Shown: positions 1 through 11,410 of the stretch, piece after piece | How positions within the stretch are numbered: the first letter of the stretch is position 1 | Layout of the letters: every line of letters starts with the position of its first letter | From: Atrina japonica | Taxonomy: Eukaryota > Mollusca > Bivalvia > Pterioida > Pinnidae | DNA: 64,000 bases | Direction: 5' to 3' | Assembly (NCBI GenBank): GCA_030159075.1 | Contig: BROG01000484.1 | Span: forward strand, 349,001 to 413,000 | Notes under the pieces: generated by a model | Database searches by the model: none | What the model was told of the DNA's origin: nothing | Seen by the model: the letters and a program-made list of their open reading frames with translations, nothing else | Made by a program: the position numbers and the translations under genes

Positions 1-164
1 ATTAAAAAGGTTTATAGGTCCAAACATGACCACCATGGCTAAAATAGAACGAACAAAGGAGCAGATACTTTTGACTTAATACATGTATCTTAAATATTAT
101 TAAAGACAGAAATCGTTACTTTTAAATGATAGGCTTCCAAAACATATACTTATAAGTCAATAGG

Positions 165-790
165 GCGGACTTTGTCATGACGACTTATTTCCCCTGTTAA
201 GTTGATTTTTCACGTTTTTGGCTTTTTTTGACATTATCTTGAAAAGTATAATAGATAGAGGGAACTATTTTGAATAGTGATTTACGTTACGCTCAACAAG
301 TTATATTGTGGCGGCCTTATAACCCGGGGAACCTGATTACGGAGGATGACACTACGGCCTTCCGCAAGTAAACTGGCAAACATTTTTCACAAAAATCATC
401 TTACGTTCCAGCGCTGACCAGAAATAAAATATATTGAAGAGACCTCATCAGATCGACCATTTTTGGAGTTATTTTCAGTTTTGTGTGAAATTTTCATGTT
501 TTTTTTTTACTGTTTTTGTCTATTATCTTGAAAAAGTATAATAGACAGAGAGAAAGTGAAAATGTTCAACATACAAAGATCTACAAAAAGTGTTAAATGG
601 GCGGACTTTGTAAGGTCGTTCCTTATGGGAATTATTTCCCCTTTTAAATGGATTTATCATGTTTTTGGCTGCTTTGGGGCATTATCTTGAAAAGTATAAC
701 AGATAAGAGAAAAAGAAAACAGAGAAATGTCCTACAAAAAAGTCAAGGCAAAAAAGTCAAGCCTTCATTTTGAAATTATTATAAAAAGGA
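165..790. repeat. Degenerate tandem repeat, about three units
   Basis: The phrases GGGCGGACTTTGT, TTATTTCCCC and CATTATCTTGAAAAGTATAA recur at about 165-260, 490-545 and 600-700. This shows related units in direct order. The same family lies in reverse orientation at about 4250-4445. No coding potential is seen; the short open frame over 817-1002 has no support. The class of the repeat is unknown. Confidence 0.5.
295..440 (-). mobile_element. Degenerate SINE-A body (minus strand)
   Basis: The stretch GTGGCGGCC, a run like ACCCGGGGAACC, then CTTCCGCAAG and AACTGGCAAAC matches the reverse complement of the intact SINE at 49232-49470. The tRNA-like head is too decayed to place exactly. Confidence 0.5.
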
Positions 791-799
791 AAATGTGAA

Positions 800-1709
800 G
801 AAAGAAAGGACTATGTATGGCAAGGGGACTGTTTGGCCCCCTTATTTCTTTAAAATTAAAACTGATATTTCAGTGGTCTTATTTGTGTAATTATTTTCAT
901 GAACACATATGCTGTTTCATTAGGAGCCAATTTATTTATCTTTTTTTTTGTTGTCTAGAAAATCGTATGCAATACAACAACGTAATACAACAGCGATTAT
1001 AATTATTAATAGTCCTTCACCAGTTCCGGGGGATTATAGTTTTGTGTCATGTAAAAGACGTTCATCCTTCCATTTGTCCATCCTTATGCTCTGTTTAGAT
1101 CACATCTTCCCCATACCCTGATCTAGTATCACCCCTTTTATGCTAGGAGTGATTTTATTCTGTTTTAGCAATTTACACGGATTGGAGGCTGGTATTCGAG
1201 TTTTCTGCAGATAAGGGTTGTGTTCAGCAATAAAGATGTAATTTCGGGTTATATATTGAACCGAAGTTAAGCGATTCATTTCTTTTTTTTGGGGGGGGGG
1301 TACGTAGCACTGTGCCATCAAGATGTATATATGTGTGTGCGCACGTGCACACACATATTTCGAACCTAGGTTAGGGAATGTGAGACATTCATCAGAAGCA
1401 AAACTAACATACAGACGGACAACACCATACCTTACTACATCCTGTCATACAACATACCTGTGAAGACGAATATAAATATATTTTGCAATCTATTGCTAAT
1501 GAACATAATTGGTTGTCATGGTAACAGTCCAGTCTTATTTGAATAATTTGAATTGTATTCTATGCCAGGTTATAAGACTGGGTAAATATATGTTATGAGG
1601 TGTTTAAATGTCAAAAATATATACATTGTAACTTGTTACCATGTTTTTACTAGTTGTCTTGGTAACAACATTGTGTGACAATGGCAAATGTATCAAAACA
1701 AACTAATGT
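800..1709. other. No gene recognised
   Basis: AT-rich spacer with a G-run at about 1290-1300 and a short GT/CA palindromic stretch near 1327-1355. The open frames here are short and unsupported. Confidence 0.4.
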
Positions 1710-3190
1710 ATTCTTGAATATAAAACAACTCAGATACCAGAAGTATGAATCTTTAGGTTGTCCAGGACACAGATAAAAATACACGGACCTCTGGAAACTA
1801 AGAGATGGGAACAGGTGCCATGGAGAAGTAAGCATGCCCTGTCGACCGGTCACACCCGCCGTGAGTCCACAGTCAAGTCAAAATGAAATACACGAGGAAC
1901 GAATCCTCGTCACAATTGGTACAGACGTCTCAACAACCGCCAACGAAAAGGCAACTCAACATTTCACCCAGTGAAACAGAGTAATCGCAAACAAGACTAT
2001 TATACCGACCATAAAATTTGTGGAACATTAACATCAAACGCAGTTTTCGATATTCCTGTGTCAATAATTTGTCAGTGAGTAGTTTACATCTGTATATAAA
2101 ATGTCCATATGTTGAACACAACCTGGCATATCAAATCATTTGTTAAATATAAACTCCATATGCGGATGACTGGGATGTTACTACTTAAATGTGGAAAATT
2201 TACGATGGGAAAGTCGAAATCGTCGCGTTTGTCGTATAGCTTAGTTGCCAATTTCCCGTCTGTGTTTATAGTATGTAAAATGTCTAAGTATGAAGCGTGT
2301 GTGCTTGATTCTGTTGTATCTTTAATTTCTAGTTCACTGGGATATATCGCATTGACATATGTATGAAAATTGTCATTATTAATTGACAAAACGTTATCGA
2401 TATATCTAAATGTGCAATCAAAGGACACCGCTAGCTTTTTCTTCTTTTGATTCAGCAGTTTCTGAATGAAGTCTGCTTCGTGTGGATAAAGGTCGGACAA
2501 AAAGGGGGAACAATCGGTTCCCATAGGAATGCCGACAGTTTGTTGAAAGACCACGTCTCCGAACATTACAAATATATTGTCTATTAGAAATCCCAGCATG
2601 TTATTTATATCAACTTCAGTGTATTTATGTGTAGAATCAGTGTGGTGTTTGACAAAATAAGTATCATGATAACCAATCACTAGATATCAAAATTTTCGGG
2701 TACCACCTTTAGTGAAAAAAACAGCTGTCTATGATGCTAAAAAGACTTTCTTTTAATTTTTATGTGGAATATTTGTGTAAAGAGTGGAGAAGTCGTATGA
2801 TTTGATACTGTGAATTCGAGAAAAATTGTGTGCATTTAAATTTTCTAAAAGTTGTTTTGAATCTTTAAGTATCAACATCTGATTTACACCGCTTCTGGAA
2901 TAAGCAACTGTACAGTATTGCTGAAGTTTCTCCTTAACGGCTGTCAATATCTTGGTAAGGAGTAAAGACAAAAGATTTGGTAGAACATTTGCTGGATCCT
3001 GCTATGTACCTCTGCCTATATGATGTTTTATAAAGTTTAGGTATCCAATATAAATACGGTGGCTCAAAATCAGTATTGTAGGTACATCAAAAGATACGGA
3101 AACGTGATTTTGAAGGATCTCGTCCTTTGAAAGTGAGCTGCGTGTGTATGTAGGATTACCAGAATTGGTATTTAACCCTTATGTTGATGA
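1710..3190 (-). mobile_element. Penelope-like element (PLE1), copy 1, minus strand, decayed
   Basis: The minus strand encodes pieces of a PLE reverse transcriptase in order. The fragment around 2753-2971 contains DFSTLYTNIPHK. The fragment around 2084-2680 contains VGIPMGTDCSPFLSDL and FRYIDNVLSINN. A finger-to-C-terminal tail ends near FYGRYNSLVCDYSVSLG. The catalytic YIDD box reads YIDN, so one catalytic aspartate is lost. Frames are broken between pieces. Downstream, 1740-1870 is the PLE1 3' tail (CACACCCGCCGTGAGTCCAC and a GACCGGTCACAC core). The 5' end stops close to a (TA)n tract at 3199. No intact endonuclease domain is visible. PLEs insert through a reverse transcriptase related to telomerase; this copy is dead. 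Confidence 0.88.
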
Positions 3191-3197
3191 TATTTTG

Positions 3198-3198
<1 letters not shown>

Positions 3199-3242
<44 letters not shown>

Positions 3243-3249
3243 TATATAT

Positions 3250-3292
<43 letters not shown>
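3199..3292. repeat. (TA)n microsatellite
   Basis: Alternating TA broken by two GATATATA interruptions, directly at the 5' border of PLE1 copy 1. Confidence 0.95.
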
Positions 3293-3295
<3 letters not shown>

Positions 3296-3599
3296 TCAGT
3301 TGTATATAAACACTTCACTAGCTCCCTTCTAAGTCACCTTTTGTTACAAAAAACCTTAATTTTCCTATATCATGTTTCACAGCCGATTTCTTTCTGAATA
3401 TATTCTATCTAATGTCTTTATGAACTAAGTTGTAAACTTACATTACTAATAAATCAGATAAATTTAACAGGAAAATGTACTTTATTAATAACCCCCACAG
3501 TCACTATACTGGTTGTCATAGCAGCCTAATTTTAAAGTTTTTGCAAAACAAGGACATGTACCTCCAACATAGTATGAAATGAAATATATTTTAGTCGTG

Positions 3600-4250
3600 C
3601 CAAAAATGACCCTTAACATACAAGAATTTTGCTAAATATGAGCAATTAAGCTTCGTGGAGCCTCTGGTTTACTTCTGAACAATTAATGGTTCGAGTTTTA
3701 ACAAACTTTGCATCACTATGGAAAGCCATAAAATATTTGCAAATGGGAATGGGCTACTACCTATAGAGGGTTGTTAAGAAGTCAAAATATGGAATTTATT
3801 TCACTCAGGTGACCGTTAAGACCCATTTGGCCTGTCGTTTTAGTATATATCAAGAGATGTACTGAAGGTCCTAACTGAATTGATGTCCTTATATATTTAG
3901 TGCATTTCCATTCAGTACTTTCCTAATTTTCTGTATCTTTCTCAAATATAATTGACTCCTATTTTTCCAAATATGTTAGAATGGGTCTGTGCAACGCAAT
4001 TTGAAAACAAGATCCAAATAAATTTAAACGATAACCTGAGTGAAATAAGTTCCAGATTTTGCCCATTTCTGGAGTCACTAGTACTAGCCCTTTCTCATTT
4101 GTAAACATTGTATGGCTTCCATTGGAAAAGTTTCTGCAAAGTTGGTTAAAATCGAACTAATGATATTTCAGAAAAAGTTAACCAGAGGCTCCATGGAACC
4201 TGAATCACTCACGCGGACTTTTAGCACAAATTCTACTTAAAAAGGATATT
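3600..4250. mobile_element. Fold-back (palindromic) repeat, MITE-like
   Basis: The left arm (about 3615-3812) and the reverse complement of the right arm (about 4030-4245) align over about 170 bases. Shared landmarks, read inward, are GGAGCCTCTGGTTA, AACTTTGCA, GGAAGCCATA-type and ATTTCACTCAGGT. The loop is about 200 bases. No transposase frame is present, so this looks non-autonomous. Termini and target duplication are not clear. Confidence 0.65.
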
Positions 4251-4445
4251 TCATTCTAAGGAAAATGAAGAATCTAAACTCAAAAGTCCATTATAAACTA
4301 AACAATATCGCTTCGTACACTTTCTCTCTTTCATACTTTTTTATGTCATGACCAAAACAAGTAAAATCCACTTAAAATAGGAAATAAATCCCATAAGTGT
4401 TGATCCAACACTTTATTTGTTTTTGTAGACCTTTGCGTGACGTAC
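4250..4445 (-). repeat. Reverse copy of the 165-790 repeat family
   Basis: The reverse complement contains a phrase like GTGTTGGATCAACACTTATG followed by GGATTTATTTCC and GGTCTACAAAAAC. These correspond to the phrases of the repeat at 540-700. Confidence 0.4.
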
Positions 4446-4454
4446 AATTTTGCT

Positions 4455-4690
4455 TCTATCAGTTATTCTAAATCCATTTACCTTTTCACTATGTAATGAG
4501 GAAGTACCAATTAATGTTCGAAACTTCAAGTTCATTAGAATACGAAGAATAACAACGGTCACAACATGTCACAGAACAAGTGCGATTCCCAAACGGTATG
4601 GGAACAGGTGTCCGGAAGGAGTTAGCGTTCCCTGTTAGCATGTCACATTCGGGTTCTATGAAAAGGTAAAGCTCTATGAAAAGAGCCAAC
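4455..4690 (-). mobile_element. PLE2 3' tail fragment, minus strand
   Basis: On the minus strand the order TGACATGCTAACAGGGAACG, CTCCTTCCGGACACC, TTCCCATACCGTTTGGGA, TCTAATGAACTTGAAGTTT matches the tail that follows the PLE2 reverse transcriptase at 10980-11220. Only the non-coding tail is present, as expected of a 5'-truncated insertion. Confidence 0.7.
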
Positions 4691-4927
4691 CACAAGAGCC
4701 TGAATGAAAAAAATTATCAGATTTAGAGTGAAATATTTTTTCAGAGAAAGAGGAACCTGAAGCAAACAAAAATTAAGTTGACTATGTCAAAAATTTGGCA
4801 AAGAAAATATATTTTCTGTTTATCTAAGTGGCCGTGACCTTGCTCCAATGATTTATAAATCTTGTCAAAATAAATGATCCTTAGATGATTCCTAACAAAT
4901 TTCTCATATATTGTTGTATTAATATAA

Positions 4928-6165
4928 AAATCTCAGATACCAAAGTATAAATCAATAGGATGTCCAGGACATAGATACAAATCCGGTAAAAATGGACAAA
5001 CACGGACCTCTGGAAACCAAGAGGTGGGATCAGGTGCCATGGAGGAGTAAGCATCCCCTGTCGACCGGTCACACCCGCCGTGAGTCCACAGTCAAGTCCA
5101 ATGAAACACGTGAGGAGTGTATCCTCGTCACAATTGGTACAGACGTCTCAACAACCGCCAACGAAAAGGCAACTCAACATTTTCACTTAGTGAAACAGAG
5201 TAGTCGCAAACAAGACTATTATACCGACCATAAAATTTGCGGAACGTTGACATTAAACGCGGTTTTCGATATCCCTGTGTCAATAATTTGTCAGTGAGTA
5301 GTTTACCTCTGTATATGAAATCTTCATATGTTGTGCACGCCTGGCATATCGGATCATTTGTGAAATATAAACTCCATATGCAGGTGACTGAGGGATATTA
5401 CTACTTAAATGTGGAAAATTTACGATGGGAAAGCCGAAATCGTCGCGTTTATCGTATAGCTTAGTTGCTTATTTCCCGTCTGTGTTTATATTATGTAAAA
5501 TGTCTAAGTATGAAGCGTGTGTACTTGATTCTGTTGTATCTTTAATTTCTAGTTCGATGGGATATATCGCATTGACATATGTATGAAAATTGTCATTATT
5601 AATTGACAAAACGTCGTCGATATATCTAAATGTCAAATTAAAGGACACCGCTAACTTTTTCTTCTTTTGATTCAGCAGTTTCTGAATGAAAGTCTGCTTC
5701 GTATGATAAAAGGAACAGGTCGGCCAATAAAGGAGCACAATTGGTTCCCATAGGAATGCCGACAGTTTGTTGAAAGACCACGTCTCCGAACATTACAAAT
5801 ATATTGTCTATTAGAAATTCCAGCATGTTTTTTTTATATCAACTTCAGTATACTTATGTGTAGAATCAGAGTGGTGTTTGACGAAATAAGTATCCTGATA
5901 GCCAATCACTAGATATTTAAATTTTCGGGTACCACCTTTAGTGAAAAAGCAGTTGTCTATGATGCTAAAAAGTCTTTCTTTTAATTTTTTATGTGGAATA
6001 GTAGTGTAAAGAGTTGAGAAATCATAAGTTTTGATACTGTGAATTCGAGAAAAATTGTGTGCCTTCAAATTTTCTAAAAGCTGTTTAGAATTTTTAAGTA
6101 TCCACATCTGATTTACACCGCTTCTGGAATAAGCAACTGTACAGTATTTTTGAAGTTTCTCCTTA
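4928..6165 (-). mobile_element. Penelope-like element (PLE1), copy 2, minus strand
   Basis: Reverse-transcriptase pieces lie on the minus strand. 5811-6107 contains HSIKTYDFSTLYTTIPHKKL and a GTRKFKYLVIGYQDTYFVKH stretch. 5638-5826 contains VGIPMGTNCAPLLADLF. 5469-5738 contains the intact catalytic box FRYIDDVLSINN. Frameshifts separate them, one at the DLF/LLSYEADF junction. The 3' tail at 4950-5100 is very close to that of copy 1 and to the solo tail at 47715. The copy is 5'-truncated near 6165 and lacks any GIY-YIG endonuclease. It is better preserved than copy 1 but still non-functional. Confidence 0.9.
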
Positions 6166-6433
6166 TTGAAACGCCACGAAATGGCTCGTTTATGAACATA
6201 ATATCAGTCATATACAATGTGAAAGTTATCTGATCATTGACTCATGAGAAGAGTTTTGAAGATGTACCAAGTATTGGTCCTTTATGACCCTTTATATTCG
6301 CAAACTTTATGCGGCTTAACATTTGGATACTTCCTGCCTAGTTTGTGTAAAATTGACCGACTGTTTCTTGAGAATGTGCATTTTTCAAAATGGGTTGTTA
6401 CAGTGATGTTAGAATGAATGCTTATTGTATTAT

Positions 6434-6442
6434 ATGATGATT

Positions 6443-6484
<42 letters not shown>

Positions 6485-6489
6485 GTGAT
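6434..6489. repeat. (ATG)n trinucleotide repeat
   Basis: About 18 consecutive GAT/ATG units with two interruptions. Confidence 0.95.
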
Positions 6490-6589
6490 TAACATATTCA
6501 TTATCACCATTATCTATACAATTGCAACTTTTTGTATATCATAAAATTAGAACGTTTTGTTCTCTAAACAAATTAGATAAATGACTCAT

Positions 6590-6880
6590 TATCTCAGATA
6601 AAGTAATATGTCGCACAGATGCCGTCATTTAAATTCTTAACTTCTCCAAAACTAAGATATTCAGTTTTACACTGGGCACTCTTAGACGGATTTTGCAACA
6701 CATTTAAATTTATAATTTGGTCTTGTATGATACCACCTTTCTTTCGGAAATATGTCTATATTAAATTCGAGTTCAACTGATGAAGTCTTAATGACAGAAA
6801 CGACCGTCTTGAGCATTTCCTTTGGTCTCTTTTGCAAAAACTCTGATATTGCAACATTATACTTAAACCAAAGATATTGC
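6590..6880 (+). repeat. Ribozyme-bearing dispersed repeat, copy 1
   Basis: A member of a family recurring at 20155, 29400, 29750, 36960/37310, 37380 and 49480. Landmarks in order: AAAACTAAGATA, a run near TTTACA.TGGGCACTC, GACGGATTT, CATTTAAATTTATAATTTGG, then the hammerhead motif at 6771-6814. It has no protein coding. The family resembles PLE-associated or retrozyme-type units, which is an inference. Confidence 0.65.
6771..6814 (+). ncRNA. Hammerhead-ribozyme-like motif, complete core
   Basis: The RNA would read stem I (GTTCAA, 6771-6776), core CTGATGA (6777-6783), stem II GTC/GAC (6785-6787 with 6793-6795), GAAA (6797-6800), a three-pair stem III (ACG with CGT, two-base loop), the cleavage triplet GTC (6806-6808), and the closing strand TTGAGC (6809-6814). 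Stem I pairs at six positions with one wobble. Every invariant core base of a type I hammerhead is present. The weak point is an A-A opposition (6784/6796) where natural ribozymes normally have a G-C pair, and the very small stem III, so activity may be low. Short stem III hammerheads are known from Penelope-like elements and animal retrozymes. Confidence 0.65.
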
Positions 6881-6957
6881 TATCGTTACAGGTTAAATGT
6901 TTTCGATTTGGTTGTCTTCAAAGCCAAGAAGCATTGGGACCAAAAGATCACTGTCAT

Positions 6958-7581
6958 ATGTACCAACTTTTGTATAGAAATTATAAATTTAAATTCCATT
7001 GGTTATATGTAACTGACAAAGACTATAACCAAATATCTGTTCAGCGATATACTGCCATTATTCTTTATGTATTATATATAAATGGCATAACTGTGGCAAA
7101 CGATTTTTTCTTACTGGAAAGTGTTTACAACAGCACCTGTACAATACATAGCATTAAAACAGTGTTTCGACATTTTACACCAGCAACCCTGGACGTTATT
7201 TTGAAAGCTCAAAAATGGATGGATTCCGTACAGTTTTCATATACAGAAATTGACTCTAACGGCGACAGTGTCACATTTAACAGAGTTTTTCAGTCATGCG
7301 CAAACACCTCTCACTTTGTCATCGACGGCAGGTATCATTACACTGATGACAAAGATGCCATATTTGCATCCTTATTTCGATACGGTTCCTCTTTTCTGTT
7401 GATGAACAGATGTACCAGAATTCATCTAAACCTCTCGGTAGAGAATAAAGCAGACGTCAATGGCCAAACCTATCTGAATTATAAACCTTTTGAATTTTAT
7501 TGTGATAATGTACTGTCAGTCCATGATTTGAAAGAATGGTTATTTATTCTTTCAGTATCTTTGTACTTCTTTAAATTCTAG
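6958..7581 (+). CDS. Hypothetical open frame or exon of unknown function
   Basis: From the ATG at 6958 the frame stays open for 207 codons in AT-rich DNA, which is unusual here. The frame is already open upstream, and a possible splice acceptor (ATCGTTACAG) ends at about 6891, so it may instead be an internal or terminal exon. The product has scattered cysteines, several Asn-X-Ser/Thr sites (for example NTS, NLS), a mid-section around SYTEIDSNGDSVTFNR and a hydrophobic end (EWLFILSVSLYFF). I recognise no family. It lies just downstream of the ribozyme-bearing repeat and may be a host gene fragment, an element protein or chance. Confidence 0.35.
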   Translation: MYQLLYRNYKFKFHWLYVTDKDYNQISVQRYTAIILYVLYINGITVANDFFLLESVYNSTCTIHSIKTVFRHFTPATLDVILKAQKWMDSVQFSYTEIDSNGDSVTFNRVFQSCANTSHFVIDGRYHYTDDKDAIFASLFRYGSSFLLMNRCTRIHLNLSVENKADVNGQTYLNYKPFEFYCDNVLSVHDLKEWLFILSVSLYFFKF

Positions 7582-7599
7582 ACATATCAAGATTCGAGG

Positions 7600-8121
7600 T
7601 TCAATTTAACCATATGTTGTGTTGATGTCTTATTCCTCATACCGTCAATGTTATAGAGAAGCCAGCATGTATATCTACATGGCTTTGTGTGTAATACAAT
7701 TCTCAAGTGGTGGTCCAAATACGGTCGTTATGGACAGTTATATGAGAGCGGTCGCTAAGGCAAGTTTGACTGTATTTGTTTCTCATATAAGTAATGTAAT
7801 TTTGAGGCCTGTAGACTAATATGGATTTGTCTAGATTATTTGTATCTTATACAGGCAGTGATATGATGATCCCGGTAAACCTACCTGATATTGTGAGAAC
7901 TATCTTTCCTTATGGAGAGATCACGATGGATTGTGGATTTTTTGGTGTGTATTTCAAACGGATAAATCTACATGGACTTGTGTTGATGCATCTCATAAGA
8001 CAATGCTATGAAGAAGTATGTATATCGACGTGTATTTGTGTAGATGTACCGCGTAAGACAAGGAGATAGAAAAATATGTAAACCTACGTGGATTTGTGTG
8101 GATTATTTGTATATATCATTC
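7600..8121. other. Spacer with short repeated phrases, no gene recognised
   Basis: Phrases of the type CATGGCTTTGTGTG, ATGGATTTGTCTAGATTATTTGTA and GTGGATTTGTGTGGATTATTTGTA recur, pointing to degenerate duplication. Two small open frames (7619-7819, 7821-8069) overlie these repeats and are not convincing genes. Confidence 0.4.
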
Positions 8122-8495
8122 TACGGAAGTGTATTAGAGCCACCTTATTTTCTTGGAATATCCAACTTTTTCCTCGTTTTCCTCGTTTAAAGTTGGCTTT
8201 TCCTACTTTTTTCTTTGAATTTCCAACCTTTTTCTTCGCTTTTCCAACCTTTTCCCTTGACTTTTCCAATTTTTTTTCTTTGAATTTCCAAATTTAAAGT
8301 TGGCTTTTCCAATATTTTTCTTGGAATTTCCAACTTTGTTGGCAAAACGAGAAAAAAGTTAGTAACTCCAAGAAAAAAGTTGGAAAAGCTAACTCTTAAG
8401 TTGGAAATTCCAAGAAAAAAAGATGGAAAAGCCAACTTTAAAGTTGTCAAAACGAGAAATAAAAACAATTAAGGTGGCCCTAATACGCTTCCGTA
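8122..8495. mobile_element. Fold-back MITE with repeated interior
   Basis: The left terminus starts TACGGAAGTGTATTAGAGCC (8122) and the right terminus ends GGCCCTAATACGCTTCCGTA (8495). They are inverted repeats with two mismatches in 25 bases. The outer TA on each side could be a TA target duplication of the Tc1/mariner type. The interior is built of short units such as TTGGAATTTCCAAC and GTTGGCTTTTCC, arranged so that the two halves are themselves mutually inverted. Apparent lysine-rich proteins in this stretch (8084-8468) are artefacts of these units. Confidence 0.8.
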
Positions 8496-8499
8496 TTAT

Positions 8500-9560
8500 T
8501 CAGTATTGTATGAAAATAATAAAACATGTAACGTCATTTTGAATTACTGATACTTCTCGATTCTACTAACTCGATGTGTAGATACAGGTTTAGTCTTGAC
8601 ATTCGTAAAACGTAAAAACGTTCATTCCATAATATATCATAAATATCATCAGTCTGAATGTTGTATTTGTGTTTACTATAACATCTAATCAAAGTACTTA
8701 AGATACCGATAAAAGGTGACGAATGTCTTACTATTGTACCATAGATTGCCTCCTTTTCTTATTAGTGTAGTGTCTCTCTACATACACTATAGCATTCGGA
8801 CCAGTGCAAATATTAGGGTATAAGGTATGTTGATATGCTTTGGTGTTATCTAGCTTCCGATGTAGTATGCAGATACTGTAAAGACACATCATGTAACTAG
8901 TTCATTTTTAATCAAAGGAACTAACGACAGCAAAAGACCAAAAAGATGAAAATATAAATAAATTTTATAGATTGATTAGCAAATGTTTATATAATTATTT
9001 AATATACAAACAGAAATAAATTTAAATTAAAGTAAGAAAAATTTAAACGGTTTAACATTGTAAGTAAGCGCTTAGAATCAAGAAGACAAGTCTGTATTAG
9101 CCTAATACATTGATTCTGAACATTAAAAGTACAGTTTTAAAAAGTGCCCTTTGGCACAACACTAGGACTGTTCTACTCTGGAAACGTTATAGAACTGCCA
9201 CTGGCACTGATGTTTTCATTTCTCTCCGAATTTTCGTGCATGTCACATGGTTTATTTTCTAACTCACTACCTCACTCACTTATTAAACATTCCTCTTCCA
9301 GATCGACAGTAATTGGCGTGACATAAATGGAAAGTTAATCATCTATGTAATGTATTAATTTTTATATTTTGGACAATTAGTCGTAAAAATATCATTGATT
9401 CATATCCATATTAGTTTACAAAAATATTTTTTTTCAAATGAATAGGTTACTCTACCATCAACTCTAGTTTTAGAGGTCGTGAGGAAAAGTAATTACCAAC
9501 GAACACTAACATTTAACCCTATTTGCGATCTGCGTGTCTGCGTGTAAGCGTAACCCACTG
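8500..9560. other. No gene recognised
   Basis: AT-rich spacer. Neither a long open frame nor a clear repeat could be supported. Confidence 0.4.
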
Positions 9561-9900
9561 TAAAGGATTGACTTGTATGAAATGGTCGTATATTGAACAA
9601 ACTTGGCATGTTGGATCATTTAAGGAAATATAAACACTGTATCCGAGCGACAACATGACGTGACATTTTTACTTAGGTGTTGAAAGTCAACGATAGGAAA
9701 ACTGAAGCCAAAGTGTTCGTCACATTAGTTTTGTTTACAATTTTCTGTCAGTGTCTATAGTAAGTAAAATGTCCAAGTATAAACATTGTCATTACTTAGT
9801 GACAATATGACGTCGGTATGTATGAATGTCTTATTAGATGACATAGGAAGCAACTTCTGCTTCTTCTTTATACAGATAATGTTCGCTGATTTTAGCAATA
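9560..9900 (-). mobile_element. Highly decayed Penelope-like fragment, minus strand
   Basis: The order of landmarks follows the reverse complement of PLE coding DNA. A TGGCATGTTGGATCATTT stretch corresponds to the conserved SQMIRYAR-like region. ACAATTTTCTGTCAGTGTCTATAGTAAGTAAAATGTCCAAGTAT corresponds to the SYLDIL region, and the finger region follows at 9830-9880. No frame survives. Confidence 0.6.
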
Positions 9901-10449
9901 TTGGTTACAATGATAAATAAATTTAACTAGCCATATGTGCATAAAAACACATTTGTCTTGCAATATTCCACTGGACTTCTGTTGATGTGTTATGCATCAG
10001 CTGCTTGCAGGGCATGTGAATTACATTGTTATATATCATAATAGACTTATCATGATTAGGTGTAATGAGTTACATCAACTGTTTGCAGTTTTATCAAATC
10101 TTGTTCATATCACAATAGGCTTGACAGGAACCTCAATTCTTCGGCATAAATCAATATTATTGACCAAATTTGTGGATGTTTGACGTCGCTTTGAAAGTAA
10201 CAAAATAACAACCAGCTTAAAACAACTACACATACAAACAATTACACATACGACATGTCGGGTTGTTAGGTCGGAATTATACTTCCGTTTTAATTTTAAG
10301 TAATCATTTGGAGTTGGATATAACATTACCTTTAACTAATATAAATAATTTAAACCTTGTATTTCGCCATTTTTCTTAACCCGAAGAGTTTGATATGATC
10401 TATGATATTATAACTTTGGTATTATGTTTATAATATTTATATCTAGCTC

Positions 10450-11410
10450 AATTTTACTTACAGGTATATTGACGATGTTCTGTCTATAAATAATTCAGAA
10501 TTTCAGAATTACCTCGGCCAGATGTATCCTGTTGAGCTAGAGATCAATGAGACGACAGATAGAAAACATCTGCTTCTTACCTAGATTTACTCCTGTTGAT
10601 TGGAAAAGACGGTCAACTTCACACATCCCTCTATGACAAACGAGACGATTTCAATTTCCATATCACAAACTTCCCGTTTCTAAGTAGTAATATTCCATCT
10701 TCTCCTGCCTATGGCGGTTTCATTTCGCAACTTGTACGGTATGTCAGGGCATGCTCTTCTTATGAATGTTTTATTCTGAGAGCTAAACGACTAGACGATA
10801 AACTACTTACTTACTAGGTTACGTTGTTGAACGCTTGGAGTCGTCGTTTAAGAAGTTTTATGGTCGATACGGGGATTTTGTTAAACATTATGAAGTCCCC
10901 CTCTCACAGATATTAGATAGTATTCTGGATCACGACCACAGACTGTGACTCCGTTTCACCAATCATGCTTTTCAGCGAACTTGACCTCATCACCAAACTT
11001 GACCTTTTTACCGAATTTGACCCGTTCATCGAACTAGAAAGGTTCCATGGAACATTTGTGAAGGGTGTGGCATGCCAGCAGAAGACGCTGACTCCTTCCA
11101 GACACCTGGTCTTATCCCGTTTGGGATTCGTAATTGTTCTTCATGTTGAGGCCATTTGCACATCTAATTTGTCGTGTTATAATGGACTTGAGTTTTGATT
11201 ACTGATTGGTACTTTACCATTTTACTATTTTAATCCCGTATATCATTTGAATTCTGAATATAAAATTTCAAGTAAAACAAGTATTGATAATTTGTAAAAA
11301 ATGTTTTATGATATAAGAAATGTATTTTTGTGACAGAGCACATTTAAGAATGTATTGATTAATGCATGGTAAGGAAAAGCAATGATAATTTTCTTATGTT
11401 TCTGACAAAA
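10450..11410 (+). mobile_element. Penelope-like element (PLE2), 3' half, plus strand
   Basis: Starting at about 10462 the plus strand encodes RYIDDVLSINNSEFQNYL with an intact YIDD box. It continues with a VELEINETTD stretch, one frameshift, then LYDKRDDFNFHITNFPFLSS and SPAYGGFISQLVRYVRACSS (10596-10817). After another frame change it ends KFYGRYGDFVKHYEVPLSQI and a stop near 10946. The non-coding PLE2 tail (10950-11410) differs from that of PLE1, so this is a separate family. The 5' part of the reverse transcriptase is absent. A fragment of the ribozyme repeat's 3' part (CATTATAACTTTGG-like) sits just upstream at 10400-10442. Confidence 0.85.

Noticed and set aside
8084..8468. Lysine-rich and phenylalanine-rich proteins on both strands
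   Set aside because: Produced by the short inverted units of the fold-back element.
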